A DNA stretch of 64,000 nt from Acinetobacter terrae (GCF_013004375.1 NZ_JABERI010000012.1:62001-126000); one strand, 5' to 3'; numbered from the stretch's first letter, positions 1 to 8,767 are shown. A program made the numbers and translations. Notes: generated by a model not told the origin, from the sequence alone.

Positions 1-1
1 C

Positions 2-268
2 AATAGCGATGCTTTTTATCGAGATATTGTCAATCGCGTGAAGCAATTTCCAAAGGGAATCAAAAAAACAGTCTTTGAATTGCAGGCAGTGAACTGGCGA
101 ACCAATCAAAAAGTTCCATCAGATGAGATGGCTCAAACCATTCAATCTTTATATGAACAAGGTGCAATGCACGTGGCTTACTATCCGGATGATCCGATTC
201 AGGATCATCCCGATACGCGAGTGTTACGCAAGGCCTTTGATTTGAAATCAAGCAAACTTGTTCCTTAA
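2..268 (+). CDS. pgaB: PgaB C-terminal fragment (poly-beta-1,6-GlcNAc N-deacetylase)
   Basis: Only the last ~88 codons are in the window; the frame is open from base 2 and ends in TAA at 266-268. PgaB is the periplasmic/outer-membrane lipoprotein that partially de-N-acetylates poly-beta-1,6-N-acetylglucosamine (PNAG) for export. The visible part would belong to the C-terminal glycosidase-like domain; residues such as the FELQAVNW segment and the AYYPDDP segment look like the barrel end of that domain. No catalytic deacetylase residue is in view. The call rests mainly on position: it ends 11 bases before pgaC, as in pgaABCD operons. The upstream part of the operon lies outside the window. Confidence 0.85.
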   Translation, partial: NSDAFYRDIVNRVKQFPKGIKKTVFELQAVNWRTNQKVPSDEMAQTIQSLYEQGAMHVAYYPDDPIQDHPDTRVLRKAFDLKSSKLVP

Positions 269-279
269 AGGAATTCTAT

Positions 280-1572
280 ATGTCAACGCTGCAGCATTTT
301 TGGCATTCCGCTTTGCACTTTGTCTTTTATTATCCATTGTTTATGTCATATTTATGGATGATTGGTGCACTGATTTTCTATTGGAAAGAACGACAAGATC
401 CACCGTGTCAACAACCGAAGCCACTTGCTGCTTATCCCAAAGTGGCGGTGCTGGTGCCTTGTTTTAATGAAGGTGATAACGCGGAAGAAACCTTAAGTCA
501 TGCCTTGGCACTGGATTATCCAAATTTTGAAGTGATTGCGATTAATGATGGCAGCTCAGATAACACTGCAGACGTCTTAAACCGTTTGGCTGTACAGCAT
601 GAAAAGCTGCGTGTGGTGCATTTGGCACACAATCAAGGCAAAGCCATGGCATTACAGGCGGGAAGCTTGTTGACCGATGCCGAATATTTGATAGGCATCG
701 ATGGTGATGCCTTACTCGATCCGCACGCAGCAACCTGGATGCTACGCCATTTTCTGGAAGATGAAACTGTCGCTGCTGTCACCGGTAATCCACGGATTCG
801 TACCCGTTCCACCTTGATTGGTCGTATTCAGGTGGGAGAGTTTTCTTCTATCGTGGGGATGATCAAACGTGCGCAACGTAGTTTTGGACGACTGTTTACC
901 GTTTCTGGCGTGATTACGGCATTTCGTAAAAGTGCGGTGCATGAAGTCGGTTATTGGTCACCTGACATGCTGACTGAAGATATTGATATTACCTGGAAGC
1001 TGCAACGTGCCGGCTGGAATATTCACTTTGAACCGAATGCCTTGGTCTGGATTTTAATGCCAGAAACCTTCAATGGTTTGTGGAAACAGCGGCTGCGTTG
1101 GGCGATGGGTGGGGCACAAGTGCTGATTAAAAATATGGATGTACTGTTTAAACCGAAACTGAATTTTTTATGGCCCTTGTTATTTGAACTGGTCTTAACG
1201 CTGGTCTGGTCTTATTTAATGCTGTTTATGGCGATTCTTTGGTTAATTCATTTTATTGTTCCACTTGGAATTAATGGGGGGAGTTCTCCATTTTTGCCTT
1301 ATGGAACAGGCATGCTATTAGGAGCAACTTGTTTACTTCAGTTTGCGCTCAGTAAATGGATGGACAGTCGTTATGAACCCGGACTCGGTAAAAATTACTT
1401 CTGGATGATCTGGTATCCATTTGTATTTTGGTTGATCACGCTGTCTGCCAGTATTGTGGCATTTCCAAAAGTGTTGTTGCGTCGTGATGGCAAGCGTGCA
1501 CGTTGGGTCAGTCCAGACCGGGGTATGCGAAGTTCAACAATCAATAATGAGAGCATCCGCCATGAAAAATAA
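280..1572 (+). CDS. pgaC: PNAG synthase, GT2 glycosyltransferase PgaC
   Basis: A 430-aa inner-membrane family 2 glycosyltransferase that polymerises UDP-GlcNAc into beta-1,6-linked poly-GlcNAc, the biofilm matrix polysaccharide. Visible motifs are the nucleotide-binding NDGSSDN, the acceptor-side GIDGDALLD, TEDIDITWK, and the processivity motif QRLRW. There is one hydrophobic helix at the N-terminus and several after residue ~285, the usual PgaC layout. The start is an ATG after AAAGGAATTC. It follows pgaB by 11 bases and its last 11 bases overlap pgaD, so the three are translationally packed. Length fits the family (about 410-440 aa). Confidence 0.95.
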   Translation: MSTLQHFWHSALHFVFYYPLFMSYLWMIGALIFYWKERQDPPCQQPKPLAAYPKVAVLVPCFNEGDNAEETLSHALALDYPNFEVIAINDGSSDNTADVLNRLAVQHEKLRVVHLAHNQGKAMALQAGSLLTDAEYLIGIDGDALLDPHAATWMLRHFLEDETVAAVTGNPRIRTRSTLIGRIQVGEFSSIVGMIKRAQRSFGRLFTVSGVITAFRKSAVHEVGYWSPDMLTEDIDITWKLQRAGWNIHFEPNALVWILMPETFNGLWKQRLRWAMGGAQVLIKNMDVLFKPKLNFLWPLLFELVLTLVWSYLMLFMAILWLIHFIVPLGINGGSSPFLPYGTGMLLGATCLLQFALSKWMDSRYEPGLGKNYFWMIWYPFVFWLITLSASIVAFPKVLLRRDGKRARWVSPDRGMRSSTINNESIRHEK

Positions 1573-1975
1573 TTCTTTAGTTATTGATTTACGCCGTTTA
1601 TTGCCTTGGCATAAACGTTATGCCTCAAATACCTCAACAGCGATAATGTGGGCGGTGTGGTTGTTTTTATGGCGTCCATTATTAATTGTAATTGGTGTAG
1701 TAAGTCTGCAAAAACAGCATGTCATTCATCAAATGTTTTCAGCTTTTGGTTTGGGAGTTGAACATGGGGTAAGTGCATTATTGGCATGTGTGGTCGCATT
1801 ACTCTTATGGTCGAATTTTGTTCCTTCCAAAGTGGTGAAGAAAACTCCGGCCAAAATTATGAAAGATTATGTGGATCATTTTGATTTACCTGTCCAAGAT
1901 ATTGAGCAGGGCCGTCAGCAAAAAGTCAGTGTAATCCATCATAATGATCACGGTAAAATCATTCGGATCGAATAA
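1562..1975 (+). CDS. pgaD: PNAG biosynthesis accessory protein PgaD
   Basis: A 137-aa small membrane protein that partners PgaC and is needed for PNAG polymerisation. In E. coli, PgaC and PgaD together are the c-di-GMP receptor. The frame stays open upstream to 1454, but the ATG at 1562 is the sensible start because it overlaps the end of pgaC by 11 bases. Two hydrophobic segments are seen (about residues 22-45 and 63-85), followed by a charged cytoplasmic tail rich in Lys and His. Sequence conservation in this family is low, so the call relies on size, topology and operon position. A strong terminator follows. Confidence 0.85.
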   Translation: MKNNSLVIDLRRLLPWHKRYASNTSTAIMWAVWLFLWRPLLIVIGVVSLQKQHVIHQMFSAFGLGVEHGVSALLACVVALLLWSNFVPSKVVKKTPAKIMKDYVDHFDLPVQDIEQGRQQKVSVIHHNDHGKIIRIE

Positions 1976-2004
1976 TGAAACGTTGTTTGAGTTAAATATT
2001 TTAA

Positions 2005-2036
2005 AAATCCCGAGTGAATATCCCACCCGGGATTTT
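2005..2036. terminator. Bidirectional terminator between pgaD and the EamA transporter
   Basis: AAATCCCG (2005-2012) pairs with CGGGATTT (2028-2035) and is followed by a T run on the plus strand. A-rich sequence on the other side gives a T run on the minus strand. The genes converge here and the hairpin ends at the stop of the minus-strand gene. Confidence 0.85.
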
Positions 2037-2037
2037 T

Positions 2038-3000
2038 TTATTTGATTGATACTGTTTCACGAATGGAATAAGAATATAAGGACAATCCCATACACAGTAA
2101 AAGCAATCCTAAAATTAAATGTGGACTTAAAGCTTCATGATTAAGCCACGTTCCCCATAATGTTGCCAGTACAGGCGTCATGATGGTGATCAGCATCAGT
2201 GTGGTTGGGTTTACTGTGTTGAGCAGTTGATAATAAAAAATCATCGCCAGTACCGAGGAAAATAAGGCGCTATAGATCAGTGCAATACTGGTTTGTAATA
2301 CGGGGAGCTGCGATGGCAGATCTGACCAGAAAAAAGGTAGTAAAGCGCAATAGCCTAACCATGACATGATTGTCGCACCTGTCATTTGACTGATTGGATG
2401 GAGGTTGGCAGCCACACCACGAACTGCAAATGCAGAGAGTACATAAAGAATCATGGCGATGACTTCTAAAGCTATCCCGAGATAATTTAGGCGTATATTT
2501 TGTGAACTTAAGTCCAGAGCAAAATACAGACCGAGCATGCCCATCATTAAGCCTGTGCATTGATAAGCACTCAACTTTTCACTTTTAAAAATACAAGTCG
2601 CCAGCAAGCCGGATACGAATGGGGCAATGCCGTAGATGATTGAAATAATGGCTGATGGAACTTTTGATGCGCCCATATAGCAAAAGGTCATGGAAGCAAA
2701 CAAGCCCAGTGCACCTGCCGCATAGCTAAGTAAAGCTTGCGGGTGCAAGGGCACTTTAACTTTAAAGTAGGCCTGACAGACTAAGGCAATGGGAATAGCC
2801 AAGCTAAATCGGATAAATAAGCCCCACGCCCAATGAATTTCATGCACTGTCCAAACGGCTGCTAGCGGTGTCACTGACCAAATCAGCACGACAGTAACAA
2901 ATTGACCGGCTGTAGCGAAGCGTGAGTATCGGCTAAAAGAAGCTACAACCGGCTCGGACAGTGGCGAGGGGAAATCATTTTTATTGGATGGCTGATTCAT
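2038..3000 (-). CDS. EamA/DMT-superfamily transporter
   Basis: A 320-aa inner-membrane protein with about ten hydrophobic segments in two repeated halves, as in the drug/metabolite transporter superfamily (EamA, RhaT/YdcZ-like). Halves begin near residues 30 and 175. The N-terminal ~28 residues are polar and cytoplasmic. The ATG at 3000 has AAGGAA about 9 bases upstream. Substrates of DMT proteins range from amino acids to drugs and nucleotide sugars, and nothing here fixes the substrate. It is monocistronic and convergent with pgaD. Confidence 0.85.
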   Translation of the reverse strand: MNQPSNKNDFPSPLSEPVVASFSRYSRFATAGQFVTVVLIWSVTPLAAVWTVHEIHWAWGLFIRFSLAIPIALVCQAYFKVKVPLHPQALLSYAAGALGLFASMTFCYMGASKVPSAIISIIYGIAPFVSGLLATCIFKSEKLSAYQCTGLMMGMLGLYFALDLSSQNIRLNYLGIALEVIAMILYVLSAFAVRGVAANLHPISQMTGATIMSWLGYCALLPFFWSDLPSQLPVLQTSIALIYSALFSSVLAMIFYYQLLNTVNPTTLMLITIMTPVLATLWGTWLNHEALSPHLILGLLLLCMGLSLYSYSIRETVSIK

Positions 3001-3026
3001 TGGTTTTTTCCTTATTTTTAGGCAAT

Positions 3027-3053
3027 AAAAAAGGTCGCTGTTGAGGCGACCTT
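3027..3053 (-). terminator. Rho-independent terminator after the 3073-3213 small ORF
   Basis: On the minus strand, AAGGTCGC pairs with GCGACCTT around a short loop and is followed by six Ts. It lies about 20 bases past the stop of the small minus-strand ORF and before the EamA start, which suggests a separate short transcript ends here. Confidence 0.75.
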
Positions 3054-3072
3054 TAGATATTTATTTTAGTGA

Positions 3073-3213
3073 TTATTCAAAGAAATGATCACGGTACAGA
3101 TTCCAAGGCACCTCATGCAAAAAGTCCACCCGTCGTGAAGTGGCTTTGTTGACTTGAATGTCCAAAGCGAGCCAAATCGCAAGCGGATATTGAGGGTATG
3201 GAATAGCTAACAT
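3073..3213 (-). CDS. Putative small protein, 46 aa
   Basis: An open frame extends up to a TTG at 3282 (69 aa), but the more protein-like part starts at an internal ATG at 3213 and gives 46 aa. It is rich in Tyr, Pro and Trp (PYPQYP, PWNLYRDHFF). No family was recognised. Support is indirect: a clear intrinsic terminator follows the stop, and the residue composition is not that of random AT-rich DNA. There is no strong ribosome binding site before 3213. It could instead be a small RNA gene. Confidence 0.4.
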   Translation of the reverse strand: MLAIPYPQYPLAIWLALDIQVNKATSRRVDFLHEVPWNLYRDHFFE

Positions 3214-3333
3214 GAAAAAAAAGTCTCTGAATGAACATTTTTTATAGCATAATATTTTAAAAATTGTATGAATTTTATTCAAATTGTTTTATAAATATAA
3301 AGATAACAATTATTTACTCGTGAGAGTGTCGCT

Positions 3334-3816
3334 ATGATAAAAATACTCTTGTGGTTGTGTCTTTTCATTGTGTTTATTGGGCTTTGGAAAGTCATTTTTA
3401 AATTTCAGATCAATCAACATTTTCAACAATTCAAAATCAAGCAGTTAGCGGATTTAGACAAAACTGCCTCTATATCCACGAAGCCATTATCCGCCCATGA
3501 AGCACGTATCGATGAAGTGGAGGAATACGAACAACAATTATTTGATGATGTCTGCCAAATATTTTTTGAGCGCCAATTGGCTGAACGAAATTTGAGTCAG
3601 GCAATTGTAGTCCAAGAAGATGTATTAAGAAAAATGCCAGCAAAAACCCAAACCCAAATTCGCAAGCTGGATTTAGGGGAATGGTCTATTTACTGGACTT
3701 TCTATGATCAGTCTTTGGAATATTATGTTGGACGTTATGGGGTGTTTTATACCCATGTCGACCGTTTTGGGGAGGAGCATAAATTTGAAATGAAAGATGC
3801 ACATAGCCACGTTTGA
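3334..3816 (+). CDS. Hypothetical membrane-anchored protein, 160 aa
   Basis: No family recognised. Residues ~4-23 form one hydrophobic helix (LLWLCLFIVFIGLWKVI), which would anchor the protein with the rest in the cytoplasm or periplasm. The remainder is soluble with an acidic stretch near residue 60 (IDEVEEYEQQ) and an aromatic C-terminal part (YWTFYDQSLEYYVGRYGVFY). The start ATG at 3334 follows a GTGAGAGTG stretch. It stands alone between a minus-strand small ORF and a decayed regulator. Confidence 0.65.
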   Translation: MIKILLWLCLFIVFIGLWKVIFKFQINQHFQQFKIKQLADLDKTASISTKPLSAHEARIDEVEEYEQQLFDDVCQIFFERQLAERNLSQAIVVQEDVLRKMPAKTQTQIRKLDLGEWSIYWTFYDQSLEYYVGRYGVFYTHVDRFGEEHKFEMKDAHSHV

Positions 3817-3896
3817 TTAAAGGGATGCGTTTAAGTGCCACATATTTTTAGCTAAAGGATGAAGTGCTTTACATCTTTATGTACTTTGTAACTATT

Positions 3897-4240
3897 TTAA
3901 CATGCGTTGCTTTACCTGAGCTAGATAAAACAGATCATCATTCAGGCGATCCATTAAATCATCCCTTCATAATCGGCTTAACTTTGTTTGGCTAAAATTC
4001 TGGCTTCAGCTTCTGCAAGATGTATTTTAAATAATTGATAGAACGCCATTTCCCAATCCTGAAAAATAGCGCGAATTTTTTCTAAAATATCGGCATATTA
4101 ATACCGGACTTCAATAGAAAGAATTCCAACTAAACAACCTTTTATTTCATAACTAAAAAAACTGCACCGCACGCTCATGAATATGTTCAAAATGCATGGT
4201 CCAAAATGCCTATTTTCTAACTTATGCTTTAGATGTGGCA
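3897..4240 (-). pseudogene. Decayed TetR/AcrR-type regulator, C-terminal remnant
   Basis: Read on the minus strand in shifting frames, this 340-base stretch gives pieces in the order and spacing of a TetR-family C-terminal domain: FEHIHERAVQFF, then SYEIKGCLVGILSIEVRY, a stop, YADILEKIRAIFQDWEMAF, YQLFKIHLAEAEARILAKQ, a stop, then a shift into DLMDRLNDDLFYLAQVKQR. The pattern GCLxGxLxxE followed by a helix with DW and a closing LMD helix is typical of that family. At least two stops and two shifts are present and no helix-turn-helix part was found, so it is a truncated pseudogene. It may have controlled a neighbour such as the adjacent crotonase. Confidence 0.6.
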
Positions 4241-4298
4241 TAGAAAACTCGTTTTTATTGGATTTAGATGACTAACTTTTGGATTATTCACTTTTAAA

Positions 4299-5084
4299 TT
4301 ATTGACCTTTAAATTCGGGTGCACGTCGTTGCAGCATCGCCATAACCCCTTCCTGTACATCTTGGGTTTTTAGCAGTGGGGTGAGGTGCTGTTGTAAATG
4401 GGCAAATGCTGTTTCTGCACCATGTTCAGCGGCCTCTTTGGCAGAAGCAAGCGTGGCTTGTACGGCAAGTGGTGCAGCTTGAGCAATGCGTTCTGCCAGT
4501 TCAATGGCTCGTTTGAGTGGCACTTCACTGGTGATTTCATTGATCAGGTTTAAATCCAGCGCCGTTTGGGCATTGAAGGTATCCCCCGTGAGCAAGTAGC
4601 GCATGGCTTTTGACCAGCCTGCTGCTTGTACAAAACGCACCGTTGCACCACCAAAAGGTAAAATGCCACGTTGCACCTCCATTTGTGCAAACTGGCTGTT
4701 GTCCTGTGCAATTACGATATCCGCATTGAGCATCAGTTCGATCCCTGCGGTATAGCAAAAGCCTTGAACTGCAACAATCACCGGTTTTTTTCGCTGACGT
4801 CCGCTGGTTCCCCATGGATTGATCTGATGTTCATTGTAGTTAAATATGCCACTACTCAGTTTGGGTTGTAACTCAACCAAATCCAAACCCGCAGTAAAGT
4901 GCTCACCATGGGCGAAAATCACTGCACAGCGTAACTCGGGATGATCTTCATATTCGGTTAAGGCGAGTGATAAGTCATGAATCAGATGACTATCAAAGGC
5001 ATTTCGTTTTGTCGCACGGTCGAGTCCAATAAAGAACAGAGACCCGCGAATTTCCCGGCTGACTTTTCCTTGTTGTTGTGACAT
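4299..5084 (-). CDS. Enoyl-CoA hydratase/isomerase (crotonase) family protein
   Basis: A 261-aa cytoplasmic crotonase-fold protein. The frame is open to 5123, but the ATG at 5084 has GGGAGA 7 bases upstream and is preferred. The oxyanion-hole segments are seen (HGEHFTAGLDL and VQGFCYTAGIELML). Both acidic positions used by hydratases appear to be present: Glu in GIEL and Glu in the MEVQRGILPFGG segment, so hydratase or isomerase activity is possible. Length is normal for single-domain crotonases. The acyl-CoA substrate is not indicated; no fatty-acid or phenylacetate genes are adjacent. Confidence 0.85.
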   Translation of the reverse strand: MSQQQGKVSREIRGSLFFIGLDRATKRNAFDSHLIHDLSLALTEYEDHPELRCAVIFAHGEHFTAGLDLVELQPKLSSGIFNYNEHQINPWGTSGRQRKKPVIVAVQGFCYTAGIELMLNADIVIAQDNSQFAQMEVQRGILPFGGATVRFVQAAGWSKAMRYLLTGDTFNAQTALDLNLINEITSEVPLKRAIELAERIAQAAPLAVQATLASAKEAAEHGAETAFAHLQQHLTPLLKTQDVQEGVMAMLQRRAPEFKGQ

Positions 5085-5305
5085 TTTTACTCTCCCAGTT
5101 TGATTGTTTTTTATATTCTTCAACGGTCGTTAGAAAACTGTCAAATCTATGCAGGCTACTTTTTAATTTGCATTGAAGTAACAGATCATAGTTCGAAACA
5201 GCTGTGTTGTCGGTCAGATTGTGTAGCTGAATTGGTACAATTTATCTTGCGTTCAGCGCTATTTTTTCCATAATAGCAGCACTGTTTACCTGCCTGTTTA
5301 TTGCT

Positions 5306-5890
5306 ATGTCACCTTTAGAAATTGTTGCCGTCATTATCAGTCTTATTGGGGTGACATTGACCATTAAACGGAATATGTGGTGTTGGTGGTTTAACTTCGC
5401 AGCCTTTGTTTTATATGCCTATTTATTTTACGAATTTAAGCTGTATGGCGAAACCATTTTGCAGTTTTTCTTTATCGTGGTGAACTTTTATGGTTTCTAC
5501 CACTGGTTGAAGGGCAAACAGCAAGATCATGAAATTCGGATTGAACCGATTGCTAATAAAATAGTGATTTTCCAGATGCTACTTGCAGCAGTGGGCGGTT
5601 TAATTTTCGGTTTAACTTTAAAAAATTTTACCGATGCTGCTGTGCCGATGCTGGATTCACAATTGGCGGCTTTTAGTTTACTGGCCACCTATTGGACCAG
5701 CCGTAAACATATTGCGACTTGGGTATTGTGGGTTTTCGTCGATATCGTTTATGTGGGCATGTTTATTTATAAAGATTTATTCTTGACTGCGGGTTTATAT
5801 GCCGCCTTTGTCGGATTGGCCGCTTTTGGCTGGTGGCAGTGGGAACAAGTGAAAAAGAAACAGGTGATTACGCATTTTAAGGGTGTATAA
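5306..5890 (+). CDS. pnuC: PnuC-family nicotinamide riboside/mononucleotide transporter
   Basis: A 194-aa inner-membrane protein with about seven hydrophobic helices. The family pattern is visible: an early WWFNFAAF segment, an LQFFFIVVNFYGFYHW segment, and a later helix with WVLWVFVDIVYVGMF. PnuC proteins facilitate uptake of nicotinamide riboside (or thiamine, in PnuT relatives) for NAD salvage. No NadR-type kinase gene is adjacent, and no TPP riboswitch was recognised in the short 5' region. The start ATG has a poor ribosome binding site. A broken gene follows after ~30 bases. Confidence 0.8.
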   Translation: MSPLEIVAVIISLIGVTLTIKRNMWCWWFNFAAFVLYAYLFYEFKLYGETILQFFFIVVNFYGFYHWLKGKQQDHEIRIEPIANKIVIFQMLLAAVGGLIFGLTLKNFTDAAVPMLDSQLAAFSLLATYWTSRKHIATWVLWVFVDIVYVGMFIYKDLFLTAGLYAAFVGLAAFGWWQWEQVKKKQVITHFKGV

Positions 5891-5922
5891 AGATATTTTA
5901 TGGCGCACTTGGATTGACTCAT

Positions 5923-6274
5923 ATGCTGATTGATTTCATTCAACATCAATTGAAGCAATTTGATGAAATGGCATCACGCATTCAAGCTGCGTCTGACCAC
6001 TATATCCAGTTTGATTCAGTCTCTGATTTCTATAAGGCTGAATGGTTGAATGATTTTCCACAAGGCACCACATGGGCAGCGACAGGTTTGGATGATGGTG
6101 CTGAACAATTCTATGCAATCATTGAATATAGAAGCCATTTCCTCAGTATTTCCTGTTCCGAGCAAATTGAAATACATTGTGGCGTATATGGTCAATAGTT
6201 CGGTAGATACGGTCAATGACAGCATCACTAAAATTCAATTAAATAAAAAGCGACAAAATGCGCTAGATCAGTGA
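5923..6274 (+). pseudogene. Frameshifted hypothetical gene
   Basis: The first frame (ATG 5923) encodes a hydrophilic, aspartate-rich protein up to about EQFYAIIEYRSHFLS, then runs into a cysteine-containing tail and a stop at 6196-6198. The +1 frame takes over at about 6140-6155 and continues as FPVPSKLKYIVAYMVNSSV, then a helical charged C-terminus ending at 6274. The two parts read naturally as one ~116-aa protein joined by a single-base indel. No family was recognised. It is either a real frameshift mutation or a sequence error; there is no long homopolymer at the junction. Confidence 0.5.
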
Positions 6275-6331
6275 TGATCAAATGGTTTATAAGTATTCAA
6301 AACGACCAATAAAAAAACAAAGGATAGAAAA

Positions 6332-6829
6332 ATGGCACATCGTTTTACTGTGAATTCTACAATTCAGGGCGTTTCAATTGATGAATTTAAACGACTTGCA
6401 TCAGATACAGCTTTGCACGAAGCAGTATGCAGACGTATTCCAGGTGAAAAATTAGAAATTATTGAATCTAAGATTCAGGGCGATACCTATACTTTACGCC
6501 GTGCATATAATTTAGATGTGAAGATTCCGGATATCGCAAAAAAACTGCTCAAAGATGCATTTCGTTTGAAGCGTACCGATATCACCAATTTAGAAGCTTT
6601 AACTTCGACCATAGAATTGGGTGCAAATTTACCTCTAGTAGCCAGTTGTGAACGTGCAGTAACAGGGGATGATCGGCAAATTCATATTACCTTAAATTGG
6701 CAGGTTAAGATTAAAGTCCCTTTGGTTGCAGGCATGCTAGAAAAACATGCTGAAGGGGAAATTCGTAAATTCAGTGATTTGGAAATCCAGATTGTTGAAG
6801 ATGAATTAAAGAAAAATCTCTCTGCTTAA
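6332..6829 (+). CDS. DUF2505 family protein
   Basis: A 165-aa protein that fits the DUF2505 family (START/SRPBCC-like fold, function unknown). It begins MAHRFTVNSTIQGVSIDEF and has an even spread of beta-strand-like segments with no signal peptide and no membrane helix. A good ribosome binding site (AAAGGAT) precedes the ATG. Ends with a terminator at 6837-6866. Monocistronic. Confidence 0.75.
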   Translation: MAHRFTVNSTIQGVSIDEFKRLASDTALHEAVCRRIPGEKLEIIESKIQGDTYTLRRAYNLDVKIPDIAKKLLKDAFRLKRTDITNLEALTSTIELGANLPLVASCERAVTGDDRQIHITLNWQVKIKVPLVAGMLEKHAEGEIRKFSDLEIQIVEDELKKNLSA

Positions 6830-6836
6830 TGACGGT

Positions 6837-6866
6837 AAAAAAGCCCTTAATTAAAGGGCTTTTTTA
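6837..6866. terminator. Bidirectional terminator after DUF2505 gene
   Basis: AAAAGCCCTT and AAGGGCTTTT form a perfect stem around a TAATT-like loop, with A and T runs on both sides. The DUF2505 gene and the MFS gene converge here. Confidence 0.85.
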
Positions 6867-6877
6867 TTTATTACTGA

Positions 6878-8218
6878 TTAATCTTTTACGGTGTTGTGCG
6901 GTGTAGAAATTGCAGATGCCACTAAATCATGTTTCTCAAATTTGGCTCTATAAAGCATCGCAGTAAAGAACGAGACCAAGCACACCACCCATATATAATA
7001 CATTGCGCCAATATTGCTATACAGGCTTAACCATTGCACCAAGGGTAAAGTAATACCACCCGCTATAGCATAGGCAACATTATAGGAAAATGAAATGCCC
7101 GAGAAACGGATTTGAGCAGGGAACATTTTCACCATACTGTAAGACACCATACCTACGGTTCCCGAGAACAAACCAAGCAACATATACAGCATAAACACAG
7201 TTGATGGAGCGACATGTCCGAGGCTGTTATAGAAAATACCCGCAATGATCGCGACAGCGAGTGAGCCGAATAAAATCACCTTGCCTGCGTCAAAACGGTC
7301 AGCCAACAGTCCTGCCAAAATACAACCCAGCATTTGCATGACAATTGCGGCACTTTGCATTTTAAAGGCATCGGCGCGTTCAAAACCAAAAGCACCGACC
7401 AACAGGTTAGGCATGGCTAAAATCAGCACCACTACACAGCCAGTCAGGAACCAGGTAAATAACATCCCAATCACCACGCCTGTTTTATGTTCTGCTAAAA
7501 CCTGTTTCACCGGCATTTCTTTAGAAAGTTCTTTGCGTGCTTGCATTGCCTTAAATACAGGGGTTTCTTTTAAATAACTACGCAAATAGAGCGCAATTAA
7601 ACCGAAAATACCCCCGGCAATAAAGGGAATGCGCCAAGCCCAGTCATGAATTTCTGTTTCTGAAAACTTGATGGAAATAAACAAGGACATCAATGCACCG
7701 AGCAATATCCCTAAAGATAGACCTGCAGTGAGTAGTCCGTTAGCAAAACCAATTTTCTTTTCCGGTACGTGCTCGGAAACGAAAGTCCAAGCCGCAGGAA
7801 TTTCCCCACCAATGGCAATGCCTTGTACCACGCGCATCAGCAATAACAATAATGGTGCGGCATAACCAATGCTTTCAAAGGTCGGCATCACACCAATCAT
7901 TAAGGTCGGGAGCGCCATCAGTAAAATGGATAAGCTGAATAAGCGTTTACGCCCAATCAGGTCACCAAAATGTGCCATGATCACACCACCGAGTGGGCGG
8001 AAGAAGTAACCTGCAGCAAAAATACCGTAAGTGTTCAGCATTGCCCAAAAAGGACTTAAACCACTTGGGAAAAACAGTTCAGAAATGATTTTGGCGTAAA
8101 AGACATAAATGACGAAGTCGTAGAATTCGAGTGCGCCACCGAGGGAGGAAAGCCCAAGGGTACGTTTATCTTCACTGCTTAGACGTGCAGGCGCTTCCGT
8201 GCTGGTTGTATTGGTCAT
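6878..8218 (-). CDS. MFS transporter, metabolite:H+ symporter (MHS) type
   Basis: A 446-aa inner-membrane protein with about 12 helices. The cytoplasmic loop 2-3 motif is GDLIGRKR and the segment GYFFRPLGGVIMAHFGD is characteristic of the MHS group (ProP, KgtP, ShiA, citrate carriers). The second half has a matching loop, LLADRFDAGK. The frame opens from a TTG at 8257, but the ATG at 8218 starts the usual polar N-terminus. The substrate is not indicated; proline/betaine, dicarboxylates or shikimate are all possible for the group. Convergent with the DUF2505 gene. Confidence 0.85.
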   Translation of the reverse strand: MTNTTSTEAPARLSSEDKRTLGLSSLGGALEFYDFVIYVFYAKIISELFFPSGLSPFWAMLNTYGIFAAGYFFRPLGGVIMAHFGDLIGRKRLFSLSILLMALPTLMIGVMPTFESIGYAAPLLLLLMRVVQGIAIGGEIPAAWTFVSEHVPEKKIGFANGLLTAGLSLGILLGALMSLFISIKFSETEIHDWAWRIPFIAGGIFGLIALYLRSYLKETPVFKAMQARKELSKEMPVKQVLAEHKTGVVIGMLFTWFLTGCVVVLILAMPNLLVGAFGFERADAFKMQSAAIVMQMLGCILAGLLADRFDAGKVILFGSLAVAIIAGIFYNSLGHVAPSTVFMLYMLLGLFSGTVGMVSYSMVKMFPAQIRFSGISFSYNVAYAIAGGITLPLVQWLSLYSNIGAMYYIWVVCLVSFFTAMLYRAKFEKHDLVASAISTPHNTVKD

Positions 8219-8340
8219 CGCATGTACAAATAGTGGTAAAGTTTTTATTTTAATCAATTGCTATCTATATGAAAAATAATTCTTTCTTCTGAGTGCGACA
8301 ACTTAAATTTATGAATGATGAGGCGTGATCCGTGTTGATA

Positions 8341-8544
8341 TTATAGTCTTACAAAGTAGGGCAAAATCGAGAAGATGATACCGATCGTCGTTAGCATCGT
8401 GGTATTTTCTATAAAATAGGGGAAGATCATCAGTACCAAGCCACAAATCAAGGGCATAGTGACTTTTTGTTTTTTTCCATACAGAAAATAGCCTAAGCCT
8501 ATAGAGCTAAAAAGAACACCAAGAAGGAGTTGGGCTGTGGTCAT
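8341..8544 (-). CDS. Small conserved membrane protein, 67 aa
   Basis: A 67-aa protein of two to three hydrophobic helices with a short basic loop (GKKQKVTMP) between the first and second. It resembles a widely found small inner-membrane protein often annotated, without experimental basis, as an amino-acid transport protein. It starts at an ATG at 8544 and ends with YFVRL. It stands alone between the MFS gene and def. Function unknown. Confidence 0.65.
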   Translation of the reverse strand: MTTAQLLLGVLFSSIGLGYFLYGKKQKVTMPLICGLVLMIFPYFIENTTMLTTIGIIFSILPYFVRL

Positions 8545-8767
8545 TATTTTATATTTATAAAGGATTTGAGCTGATTATAACCAAGTAAAATTAAAATGGG
8601 CTTAAAAGTTTTTACTTAAGGGTCGCTAACCTTGATCTGCAGGAAAGGTGAAATACAAGGATTAAAATTGTATATGATCGATATGTTTTTAGCGTTAAAA
8701 TTTATACAGAATTTGTGATTTAAAACAGTATTGGATTTAGCTATGTATCTAACAAGGGAATGAATTT

